This document shows positions 31,210 to 38,486 of a stretch of DNA of 64,000 nucleotides, in pieces. The stretch lies in contig NZ_SMKX01000019.1 of assembly GCF_004349055.1 (NCBI RefSeq), positions 25,591-89,590 on the forward strand, written 5' to 3'. Source of the DNA: Kribbella antibiotica (GTDB taxonomy: Bacteria; Actinomycetota; Actinomycetes; Propionibacteriales; Kribbellaceae). The stretch's first letter is position 1, and the number at the start of each line of letters is the position of its first letter. The position numbers and the translations under genes are program-made. Under the pieces are notes generated by a model that was not told the DNA's origin, searched no databases, and was given only the letters and a program-made list of their open reading frames with translations.

Positions 31210-32184
31210 ATGCGAGCCGACCGGTTGTTGCAGATCATCTTGTTGCTGCAAAGGCATCCGCGATTGAGTGCGCGGGATCTGGCCGAGCGGCTCGAGGTGT
31301 CGAAGCGAACGGTGCTGCGCGACATGGAGGCGCTGTCAGCGGCCGGAGTGCCCGTGTACGCCGAACGCGGGCGCAACGGTGGTTGCGTCCTGTTGCCCGG
31401 GTATCGCGCTGACGTCAGTGCGCTGACGCCGCGAGAGGCGCAGGCGTTGTTCGCGTGGTCGGGGCGGGCTGAGCTGTCCGACGAGCTGGGGCTGCAGGGG
31501 AGTCTCAAGTCGGCCATGGGCAAGCTGTCGGCCACCCTGCCGCTGGAGCTCCAGAGTGATGCCACAGCGCTGTCCGGTGCGATCGTGGTGGACCGCCGCC
31601 GCTGGTTCGCCGAAGCAGAGGACCACGGCGCACTCCCCGCACTGCGACAAGCCGTGGTGGCCGAGCGTCGAGTCCGGCTGCGATACGCATCCGCCAGTAG
31701 CGGACTGCAGCGTCGTACGGTCGATCCGTGGGGACTGGTCGAGCAGGCCGGGCGCTGGTACCTGGTGGCCGCGCATCGGGGCGCAGCGCGGATGTATCGG
31801 ATGTCGCGGATCGAGCAGGTCGACGTACTAGACGAGGTGGCCGACAGGCCGGCCGGTCTGGATGTGCGGGCCGAGTGGGATCGGTTGCGATCCAATCTGG
31901 AGCAGGGGCGCGGCCCGACCGGCGTACAGACTGAGGTGCGGGTGCATCCCGATCGGGTCGACATGGTGCGCCGATTGGTCTCACCGTTCCTGGCCAAAGG
32001 CGCGATCGCCCAGGTGATCCCCAGCGACGACGACTGGCCGCACCTGCGTCTGGACTTCCGGGTCCGCGAGGCTGCGTGCGGCATGCTGCTCGGTCTTGGA
32101 GCCGGAGTAGAGGTCCTCGGTCCAGACGACCTGCGGGACCAGATGCTGGAGCTGGCGAGAGGTGCCGTCGCGCTCTACAGCTAG
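31210..32184 (+). CDS. YafY family HTH / WYL-domain transcriptional regulator
   Basis: 324 residues. N-terminal HTH_11: MRADRLLQIILLLQRHPRLSARDLAERLEVSKRTVLRDMEALSAAGVPV (about 1-50). The WYL region is around PWGLVEQAGRWYLVAAHRG (about 175-195), which has GRWYLVA for WYL, and a WCX domain follows to the end. The GTG at 31180 lies in the divergent promoter, so ATG 31210 is used. Ligand unknown. Confidence 0.88.
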   Translation: MRADRLLQIILLLQRHPRLSARDLAERLEVSKRTVLRDMEALSAAGVPVYAERGRNGGCVLLPGYRADVSALTPREAQALFAWSGRAELSDELGLQGSLKSAMGKLSATLPLELQSDATALSGAIVVDRRRWFAEAEDHGALPALRQAVVAERRVRLRYASASSGLQRRTVDPWGLVEQAGRWYLVAAHRGAARMYRMSRIEQVDVLDEVADRPAGLDVRAEWDRLRSNLEQGRGPTGVQTEVRVHPDRVDMVRRLVSPFLAKGAIAQVIPSDDDWPHLRLDFRVREAACGMLLGLGAGVEVLGPDDLRDQMLELARGAVALYS

Positions 32185-32379
32185 TCGCTGTGGACTCCCC
32201 GCCGCCGGTGACCCCGTCGTGTCCCAGCACGATGGCACTTCCGGCGGTCGGGGCGTTCAGTCCGACAGCACCGCATAACTCTAATGCTTCGGGGCTACAC
32301 GACCGAATCACAGCCAGCCCGCACCTGGTTGCGATCACGTTGCTATCTAATTCCGTGGCGTGGTACCGGGGCGGCTGGC

Positions 32380-32391
32380 TATGGTCCGGAC
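32380..32391 (+). promoter_or_regulatory. leaderless promoter (-10 TATGGT) of the first GNAT gene
   Basis: TATGGT at 32380-32385 is followed by 6 bases and then ATG 32392, with no Shine-Dalgarno sequence. Confidence 0.45.
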
Positions 32392-33294
32392 ATGACGACG
32401 GGGATGCAGATCCGGCCGGTAACCGGCGATGACGCGGCAGCAGTGTCGGCCCTGCGTCGCGCTGTCTACACGTACAAGGTCATGTCGCCGCAGGCGGCAC
32501 ATCACATGATCACTGTCTTCTCCCCTGCTGAGCGCTTCCTGGCGCTGGTGGCCGAGGTGGACGGTCAGTTGGTCGCGTGGGGTTCGGCGGCGCTGAACAA
32601 CTGGACCAGCGAAGTAGGTCAGAGCTACCTCTCGCTCTACGTTCACCCGGACTTCCGCAAGCAAGGCATCGGCAGCGCGCTCACGGACCGACTGCACCAG
32701 CACCTGACCGAGGTCGGTGCGGTCAAGGTGCGCACGTTCGCCCAGGCTGAGGGTCTGGAGTTCGCTCGCAACCGTGGCTACGACGGCACGAGGCAGATGC
32801 ACTACGCCGGTGTCGAAACGGCCGTACTGCCGCCGCAGCCGCCGACTCCGGAAGACATCTCGCTGGTGTCGCTGGACAAGCTCGATCCGCGCCAGGTATT
32901 CGCCGCCGATGCGGCAGCCTCGCTCGACGAGCCGGGTGATGTTCCGATGGACACACCTGACTACGACGTCTGGCTCAACGAGGTCTGGAACGGCCCTGGT
33001 CTCGACAAATCACTCAGTACGGCGGCGATGGTCGGTGACGAGGTGGCGGCCTTCACCGCCGTGGAGGTCGACGGCGATCGCGCCTGGTCGGGCATGACCG
33101 GCACCGTTCCGGCGTACCGGGGTCGTGGGCTCGCGAAGCTGGTCAAATCGGTTGCTCTGCGCCACTGTTCTGCCGCGGGCATCACGTCGGCCTACACCTC
33201 GAACGACGACGAGAACGGCCCGATGCTTGCCATCAACAACTGGCTGGGTTACCGCCGCGTGCAGACCGAGCTGGGCCTGCTGCGCACGCTCTGA
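32392..33294 (+). CDS. GNAT acetyltransferase, two-domain (mycothiol-synthase-like layout)
   Basis: 300 residues with two GNAT halves. The N half has SLYVHPDFRKQGIGSAL as acetyl-CoA loop (R/Q-x-x-G-x-G/A, about residues 80-96) and the C half has TVPAYRGRGLAKLVKSVALR (about 240-260). This two-fold layout resembles mycothiol synthase and other two-domain GNATs. The next gene is a diverged tandem copy, so this pair arose by duplication. The substrate is unknown. The frame upstream of 32392 is open but has no family sequence. Confidence 0.82.
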   Translation: MTTGMQIRPVTGDDAAAVSALRRAVYTYKVMSPQAAHHMITVFSPAERFLALVAEVDGQLVAWGSAALNNWTSEVGQSYLSLYVHPDFRKQGIGSALTDRLHQHLTEVGAVKVRTFAQAEGLEFARNRGYDGTRQMHYAGVETAVLPPQPPTPEDISLVSLDKLDPRQVFAADAAASLDEPGDVPMDTPDYDVWLNEVWNGPGLDKSLSTAAMVGDEVAAFTAVEVDGDRAWSGMTGTVPAYRGRGLAKLVKSVALRHCSAAGITSAYTSNDDENGPMLAINNWLGYRRVQTELGLLRTL

Positions 33295-33423
33295 AGCGAA
33301 TGCGCCTTGCTGCGCATGGCAACGGCTACCTGGTGTGCTGATACGGACCTGTAACGTGACAATCACTGCATGCCGGCCAGGGTTGCGGGATATCTTCCGG
33401 AGAACTTCGGTGAAGGAGTTCTC

Positions 33424-34308
33424 ATGGAGATCAGGGCTGCTGAAGTGGGCGACCTCGACAGCGCGATGGCGTTCCACGACGCACTCGTGCCGTATCTCGT
33501 GGTGACGCGGACCAATCTGACCGCACGGCTGACTGCGCCGCCGCAACCGGGACAGGCCACGTTCGCGGCGGTGGATGGTGATGTCGTGGTGGGCTGGGGG
33601 ACCACGGCGCTGACCTCCGGCTCCGATCCGCTCGCCGGTGAGCTGCGGGTCACGGTGCGGCCCGATGTGCGTGGGCGTGGGCTCGGGACGGCGTTGCTCA
33701 ACGCCGCGCACGACGAGCTTCGCAAAGCCGGCGCGACCAGCGTGCGGGTGTTCGCCGAGCCGTCGTCGGCGGTCTGGGCCGCGCGCTGGGGCTACGCCCA
33801 GACCAGGCAGGTGCACTATGCGGGGATCGATCCACGCAAGGCCCCTGACCTTCCGGGGCCGCCGACCGGCATCGAGCTGGTCGCGCTGAACCAGGTCGAC
33901 CCGCGCAAGCTGCATGCAGCCAATGAGGTTGCCCAGCGCACCAAACCGGGTGACGCGAAGATCGCTTCGCAGCCTTACGAAGAGTGGGAGCAGGAGGTCT
34001 GGACGTCACCGGCGGTGATGCTGGATCTGAGTGTGGCCGCGGTGCTGGACGACGAGATCATCGGCTTCACGCTCGGGATCGGTGACCGGACCAAGATCTG
34101 GTCGAAGATGACCGCGACGATGCCGGAGTATCGCGGGCGGGGGCTGGCCAAGTTGGTCAAGGCGGCCGCTCTGCAGCGTGCCGCCGCAGCCGGGGTGCAG
34201 AACTGCTACACCGCCAACTACGACGGCAACGCTCCGATGCTTGCCGTCAACGAGTGGCTCGGTTACTACCGCGTCGCCACTCACTCGGTCCTGGTCTGTC
34301 CCCTCTAA
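33424..34308 (+). CDS. GNAT acetyltransferase, two-domain (tandem paralogue)
   Basis: 294 residues. N half acetyl-CoA loop RPDVRGRGLGTALL (about 80-93), C half ATMPEYRGRGLAKLVKAAALQ (about 233-253). It shares many motifs with the upstream protein: tail NEWLGYYRVATHS against NNWLGYRRVQTEL, and YYTxND-like NYDGNAPMLAV against SNDDENGPMLAI. AAGGAG is 6 bases before ATG 33424. Target unknown. It converges on the MaoC gene with only 4 bases between stops. Confidence 0.83.
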   Translation: MEIRAAEVGDLDSAMAFHDALVPYLVVTRTNLTARLTAPPQPGQATFAAVDGDVVVGWGTTALTSGSDPLAGELRVTVRPDVRGRGLGTALLNAAHDELRKAGATSVRVFAEPSSAVWAARWGYAQTRQVHYAGIDPRKAPDLPGPPTGIELVALNQVDPRKLHAANEVAQRTKPGDAKIASQPYEEWEQEVWTSPAVMLDLSVAAVLDDEIIGFTLGIGDRTKIWSKMTATMPEYRGRGLAKLVKAAALQRAAAAGVQNCYTANYDGNAPMLAVNEWLGYYRVATHSVLVCPL

Positions 34309-34312
34309 GGCC

Positions 34313-34768
34313 TTAAGGAACGAGCAGTACGACGGTCTCCGCGACGCAGGCCGGCTTCGCGGAACCCTCCAGCTCGATCACCCAGTTCAGCGACACCTGG
34401 ACGCCGGCCGGGGTCTCGGCGGTGTTCGCGATCGAGGCACCGGCCCGGATCCGCGAACCAACCGGGACCGGCGTGGGAAAGCGGACCTTGTTCACGCCGT
34501 AGTTCAGCTTGGCGGTGACTCCGGAGACCGAGAACAGCTCCTCGCCGAAGCGCGCGATCAGGCTCAGGGTCAAGTAACCGTGGGCGATCGTGCCGCCGTA
34601 CGGGCCCTTGCTTGCCCGCTCGACGTCGACATGGATCCACTGGTGGTCACCGGTCGCCTCGGCGAACTGGTTGACCTGCTCCTGGGTGATCTCGAGCCAC
34701 TCGGTCTCGCCCAGTGCGGTGCCGACCGCGTTGACGACCTCTTCGACCCCGGTGAAGGATTTAGTCAT
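34313..34768 (-). CDS. MaoC family (R)-specific enoyl-CoA hydratase-like protein
   Basis: 151 residues with the MaoC hotdog: ITQEQVNQFAEATGDHQWIHVD (about 27-48; Asp41 and His46 form the catalytic pair) and GPYGGTIAHGYLTLSL (about 56-71). It hydrates trans-2-enoyl-CoA or acts in polyhydroxyalkanoate-type metabolism. It follows a FabG-like SDR by 10 bases on the same strand. Confidence 0.88.
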   Translation of the reverse strand: MTKSFTGVEEVVNAVGTALGETEWLEITQEQVNQFAEATGDHQWIHVDVERASKGPYGGTIAHGYLTLSLIARFGEELFSVSGVTAKLNYGVNKVRFPTPVPVGSRIRAGASIANTAETPAGVQVSLNWVIELEGSAKPACVAETVVLLVP

Positions 34769-34778
34769 CGTCAGTCCT

Positions 34779-35531
34779 TCAGTTCCGGGGTCCGCCGGCG
34801 ACGTACAGGACCTGACCGGAGACGAAGCCGTTCTCCTCGCTGCAGAAGAACGAGGCAGCAGCGGCGATGTCCTCGGGCGTTCCGGTGCGCTGCACCGGGA
34901 TCGAGGCTGCGGTCGCCTTCTTGAACTCCTCGAAGTCGATGCCGACCCGCGCCGCGGTGGCCGCGGTCATGTCGGTCTCGATGAACCCGGGAGCGATCGC
35001 GTTCGAGGTGACACCGAACTTGCCGAGCTCGAAGGCCAGGGTCTTCGCGAGGCCCTGCAGACCGGCCTTGGCCGAGGCGTAGTTGGCCTGGCCGCGGTTG
35101 CCGAGCGCCGAGGTGGATGACAGGAAGACCAGCCGGCCGTACTTGGCCTCGACCATGTGGGACTGGACGGCCTTCGACATCAGGAAGCTGCCCTTGAGGT
35201 GCACGGACATCACCGTGTCCCAGTCGTCCTCGGACATCTTGAAGAGCAGGTTGTCACGCAGGACGCCCGCGTTGTTCACCAGGATCGTCGGGGCGCCGAG
35301 CTCGGCCACGACGCGCTCGACGGCGGCGGCGACCTGGTCGGACTTGCTCACGTCGGCACCGATGGCGACGGCCTTGCCGCCGGCCTCGGTGATCGTCTTG
35401 ACGGTCGCCTCGCAGGCGCCTTCGTCGAGGTCGAGGACCGCGACGGCGTTCCCGTCCTTGGCCAGGCGCAGCGCGACGGCCGCGCCGATTCCCCGGGCTG
35501 CCCCGGTCACAATCGCCACTCGCTGCGTCAT
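34779..35531 (-). CDS. FabG-like 3-oxoacyl-(ACP/CoA) reductase (SDR)
   Basis: 250 residues. TGAARGIG cofactor loop (9-16), NNAG (about 89), catalytic Ser in FLSSTSALGNRG and YASAKAG (Tyr-x3-Lys, about 151-155), then NAIAPGFIETDMTA. Strong FabG signature. GGGAG is 5 bases before the ATG. It and the downstream MaoC gene form a two-step reductase/hydratase operon headed by a 12-bp palindrome. Confidence 0.9.
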   Translation of the reverse strand: MTQRVAIVTGAARGIGAAVALRLAKDGNAVAVLDLDEGACEATVKTITEAGGKAVAIGADVSKSDQVAAAVERVVAELGAPTILVNNAGVLRDNLLFKMSEDDWDTVMSVHLKGSFLMSKAVQSHMVEAKYGRLVFLSSTSALGNRGQANYASAKAGLQGLAKTLAFELGKFGVTSNAIAPGFIETDMTAATAARVGIDFEEFKKATAASIPVQRTGTPEDIAAAASFFCSEENGFVSGQVLYVAGGPRN

Positions 35532-35539
35532 TGCCGCTC

Positions 35540-35551
35540 CCTACCGGTAGG
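35540..35551. promoter_or_regulatory. 12-bp perfect palindrome CCTACCGGTAGG before the fabG-like operon
   Basis: The palindrome sits 9 bases upstream of the fabG-like start, on its 5' untranslated region. Bound protein would block transcription or a weak TAATAC-like -10 just upstream. The matching regulator is not adjacent. Confidence 0.5.
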
Positions 35552-35659
35552 TATTACTGCCGAGGATGACATTACCCACGGTGCGTCACAGCGGCAGGAC
35601 CCAAGGTGCGATGATCGCCGTGTGGATCATCACAGACCGGGGTGGTGGGGTGGGAAAGT

Positions 35660-36079
35660 ATGAGCAACAGACATGTGTATGAGTGTCCGCTGCGTTGGGG
35701 CGACATGGACGCGCTTGGGCACGTGAACAACGGCAAGTACGTCGACTATCTCCAGGACGCGCGCGTCGACTTCCTGTTCCGGACCGCCGTCGAGCTCGGC
35801 GTGGACACCCTGGAGACCGGTCTGCTGGTGGCCCGGCACGAAGTCCAGTACCGCGCGCCGCTGCACTTCCGCCCGGAGCCGGTGCGGATCGAGTTGTGGA
35901 TCAGCGAGATCAGAGGTGCGCAGTTCACCGTTGACTACGAGATTCTCGATCTCGAGCCGACCCGGACGACGTACGTCGAGGCCCGGACCAAGCTGGTCCC
36001 GTTCGACTTCACGGCCAATCGACTACGCCGGATCACTCCGGAAGAACGCGCCGTACTGGAAGGGCTGGTGGGCGCATGA
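35660..36079 (+). CDS. acyl-CoA thioesterase (4HBT/YbgC-like hotdog), first copy
   Basis: 139 residues. Hotdog motif LRWGDMDALGHVNNGKYVDYLQDARVDFL (about 11-39), with Asp and His-Val-Asn-Asn at the catalytic helix, as in 4-hydroxybenzoyl-CoA thioesterases. It hydrolyses acyl-CoA thioesters. It overlaps the second copy by 4 bases (ATGA at 36076). From memory, M. tuberculosis Rv2475c near glbO is a related gene. ATG 35660 is preceded by GGTGGGA. Confidence 0.87.
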   Translation: MSNRHVYECPLRWGDMDALGHVNNGKYVDYLQDARVDFLFRTAVELGVDTLETGLLVARHEVQYRAPLHFRPEPVRIELWISEIRGAQFTVDYEILDLEPTRTTYVEARTKLVPFDFTANRLRRITPEERAVLEGLVGA

Positions 36080-36492
36080 CGTTCACGCACCCGGTTCTGG
36101 TCCGTTGGTCGGACATCGACTCGTACGACCACGTCAACAACGTCCGGTACTTCGACTACCTGCAGGAAGCGCGGATCGCCTTCCTTGGCCACCTGGTCGA
36201 CTCCCGGAACTACTTCGCCGAGTACCCGTGTGTCCTGGTCAGCCAGACCGTCGACTACCTGCGACCGATCCTGCTGCGACACCCGCCGTACGACGTGGAT
36301 GTCTGGATCGAAGCAGTCGGTACGACGTCCTACACGATCGGCTCGCGAATCGTCGACCGCAGCGGTGGCGGCGAGGATGTCTACGCGAAGGCGGTGTCGG
36401 TGATCGTCGCGGTGGACGGCGAGACGCACGCCAAGCGAGTGCTCGGCGACGCCGAACGGGCAGCCCTCGCAGCGCAGCTTAGGACGACTTGA
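36076..36492 (+). CDS. acyl-CoA thioesterase (4HBT/YbgC-like hotdog), second copy
   Basis: 138 residues. Motif VRWSDIDSYDHVNNVRYFDYLQEARIAFL (about 9-37) matches the first copy. It starts by a 4-base overlap and is followed 15 bases later by glbO. The tandem copies could form a heterooligomer, as some hotdog enzymes do; that is inference. Confidence 0.87.
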   Translation: MTFTHPVLVRWSDIDSYDHVNNVRYFDYLQEARIAFLGHLVDSRNYFAEYPCVLVSQTVDYLRPILLRHPPYDVDVWIEAVGTTSYTIGSRIVDRSGGGEDVYAKAVSVIVAVDGETHAKRVLGDAERAALAAQLRTT

Positions 36493-36507
36493 GACACTGG
36501 TCCCGAC

Positions 36508-36927
36508 ATGAGTGACGCAGAGAGCTTCTACGACGCCGTCGGTGGGGCGGACACCTTCCACCGGCTGGTGGCGGCGTTCTACCGCGGTGTCGCCACCGAT
36601 CCCGAGCTACGGCCGATGTACCCGGAGGAGGACCTCGGTCCGGCCGAGGTGCGGTTCCGGATGTTCCTGGAGCAGTACTGGGGCGGGCCACGCACCTACT
36701 CCGAGGAGCGCGGGCATCCGCGGCTGCGGATGCGCCACATGCCGTTCGCGGTCACTCCGCGCCAGCGGGACAACTGGCTCCGGCACATGCGGGCCGCCCT
36801 TGACGAGATCGCCCTCAGCCCCGAACGGGACGAGGAGATCTGGCGGTACATGGTGATGGCCGCGCAGAGCATGGTGAACACCGACGAACCGCAGTACCCC
36901 GGCGCGATCGACGTGTCCGGCAAATAA
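36508..36927 (+). CDS. glbO: truncated haemoglobin, group II (GlbO-like)
   Basis: 139 residues with 2/2 globin fold: [22 protein letters not shown] (helix A-B, B10 Tyr25), [28 protein letters not shown] with proximal His77, and [12 protein letters not shown] with the group-II Trp90. It binds haem and O2 and detoxifies NO or peroxide. Its neighbours (thioesterases upstream, OsmC downstream) and the pepN/rpiB block agree with the M. tuberculosis glbO region as I remember it. Confidence 0.93.
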   Translation: MSDAESFYDAVGGADTFHRLVAAFYRGVATDPELRPMYPEEDLGPAEVRFRMFLEQYWGGPRTYSEERGHPRLRMRHMPFAVTPRQRDNWLRHMRAALDEIALSPERDEEIWRYMVMAAQSMVNTDEPQYPGAIDVSGK

Positions 36928-36951
36928 GCTTCGCAAGGAGAACAGACGAGC

Positions 36952-37380
36952 ATGGCAACGATTCGTACGGCCAAGACGCACTGGGAAGGCTCGCTGATCG
37001 AGGGCGCCGGGCAGGTCGCCCTGGAGTCCTCCGGTGTCGGCACCTTCGACGTCTCGTGGGCGTCGCGCGCCAACGACGCGAACGGCAAGACCAGCCCGGA
37101 AGAGCTGATCGCGGCCGCGCACTCGGCGTGCTTCTCGATGGCGCTGTCGCACGCGCTGACCGAGGGTGGCAACGCGCCGGAGTCCCTGGACACCTCCGCC
37201 GACGTCACCTTCCAGCCGGGTGAGGGCATCACCGGCATCAAGCTGTCGGTCAACGGCAAGGTGCCGGGCCTGACCGCCGACGAGTTCGCGGAGTTCGCCG
37301 AGGGCGCGAAGAAGAACTGCCCGGTCTCGCAGGCGCTCGCCGGCACGACGATCACGCTGGACGTCACCTTCACTGCCTGA
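36952..37380 (+). CDS. OsmC/Ohr family peroxiredoxin
   Basis: 142 residues. OsmC fold with peroxidatic Cys60 in AAAHSACFSMALSHAL and resolving Cys123 in KKNCPVSQAL; the conserved Glu is in PEELIAAA. It reduces organic hydroperoxides. An AAGGAG is 6-7 bases before the ATG. It sits 24 bases after glbO, so the two may be a small oxidative-stress operon. A strong terminator follows. Confidence 0.92.
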   Translation: MATIRTAKTHWEGSLIEGAGQVALESSGVGTFDVSWASRANDANGKTSPEELIAAAHSACFSMALSHALTEGGNAPESLDTSADVTFQPGEGITGIKLSVNGKVPGLTADEFAEFAEGAKKNCPVSQALAGTTITLDVTFTA

Positions 37381-37386
37381 GCATTG

Positions 37387-37422
37387 AAGAGCGCCCCGGT
37401 CCGTGTGGACCGGGGCGCTCTT
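37387..37422. terminator. intrinsic bidirectional terminator between osmC and GH18 gene
   Basis: A perfect 16-bp stem (AAGAGCGCCCCGGTCC with its complement) around a GTGT loop, flanked by A/T bases, between convergent stops at 37380 and 37427. Confidence 0.92.
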
Positions 37423-37426
37423 GCGT

Positions 37427-38422
37427 TCAGCCGTGGAACTGAGCGGCGATCTTCGTGAAGGCGTAGGCGCTCTGCGAGATTCCGCTGCAGTCGGAGCCGG
37501 CGTCACCGCCGCTGCCGCATTGGCGGTCCCGGTTGATGGCCCAGTAGGTGAATCGCGCCAGGTGGTGCTGCTGGGCGTAGCTGAGCATCGTCTGGTAGTT
37601 CGCGACCGTCACGGTCTCACCGTCGTCGGTCTTGCCGTTCATCGACGAGATCCCCATGTGCCGGTACGCCGTGTCGTCGTTCCAGCCGTAGGCGGTTTTG
37701 AGCTTGCCTTTCAGGCCCTCCATGGCCTGCTGGGTCAGCGTGGCCATGTTGGCCGTACCGCCGCCGAAGTCGAACGGCATCAGCACCCAGCCGTCGGGGG
37801 TGAAACCGGAGTTCTTCGCCTTGGTGATCAGACCGCTGCCCCAGGAGTCCGGGCCGGTCTTCTCCGTGCCCATGGTGACGTAGATCTTCACGCCGGAGTT
37901 GTTGGCGCGGATGATCTTCAGCGCGTCCACAACCCGCTGCTGGACGGTGTTGTTCTGGAACTCGGTGTTCTCGATGTCGATGTCGATCGCCTTCAGGCCG
38001 AAGGCGTTGATCACCTTCTGGTACGCGCCGGCCAGCGCGGAGGCCGACGTACAGCGGACGCCTAGCTTGTCGCCGTCCCAGCCGCCGAACGACGGGATGA
38101 TGTCGCCGCCGGCGCCGCGGATGCTGTTGATGACCGACTGGTCGTTGCCGCCGGTGAGATTGCGGCTGCCGTCCCACTTCGGGTTGCAGCTGCCGTCGGC
38201 GAGCACGAAGGCCATCGTGAACCACTGGTTGCCGGCGGCCTTCATGATGTCGGTCGCCTTCTGCGGGCTACCCCACCCGAGATACAGGTACGGCGCCGCG
38301 CCGATGCTGGCGGGGTCGGCCTGAACTGCAGTGGGTGCGGCCTGGGCGGCGGCTGCCGCGCCGAGGGCCAGCGAGCCGGCGGCTACGGCGGAAGCGGCGA
38401 TTTTGAGCATGCGGGAGCGCAT
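37427..38422 (-). CDS. secreted GH18 chitinase-like protein
   Basis: 331 residues. Signal peptide (about 1-29, MRSRMLKIAA ... AQA), then a GH18-like barrel with YLYLGWG, ADGSCNPKW, DIIPSFGGWDG (the SxGG-like strand) and the acid motif KAIDIDIENTE. This matches DxDxE (Asp147, Asp149, catalytic Glu151). It probably degrades chitin or chito-oligosaccharides, or is a related binder; no separate chitin-binding domain is visible. GGAGTTCGAG precedes ATG 38422. The palindrome upstream (38470-38486) is shared with the multi-enzyme gene, so both are probably one regulon. Confidence 0.85.
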   Translation of the reverse strand: MRSRMLKIAASAVAAGSLALGAAAAAQAAPTAVQADPASIGAAPYLYLGWGSPQKATDIMKAAGNQWFTMAFVLADGSCNPKWDGSRNLTGGNDQSVINSIRGAGGDIIPSFGGWDGDKLGVRCTSASALAGAYQKVINAFGLKAIDIDIENTEFQNNTVQQRVVDALKIIRANNSGVKIYVTMGTEKTGPDSWGSGLITKAKNSGFTPDGWVLMPFDFGGGTANMATLTQQAMEGLKGKLKTAYGWNDDTAYRHMGISSMNGKTDDGETVTVANYQTMLSYAQQHHLARFTYWAINRDRQCGSGGDAGSDCSGISQSAYAFTKIAAQFHG

Positions 38423-38469
38423 CTCGAACTCCAATCCTGGGGGCGGGGCAAGAGTGGTGCCGAACTAAG

Positions 38470-38486
38470 TTAGGAAACTTTCCTAA
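38470..38486 (-). promoter_or_regulatory. TTAGGAAA-C-TTTCCTAA operator of the GH18 gene
   Basis: A perfect 17-base palindrome (8-1-8) 48 bases upstream of the GH18 start. A near copy precedes the multi-enzyme gene (44320-44336). It resembles motifs I recall for ROK-family repressors of polysaccharide genes in Streptomyces (for example CsnR); the match is from memory and unverified. Confidence 0.7.
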
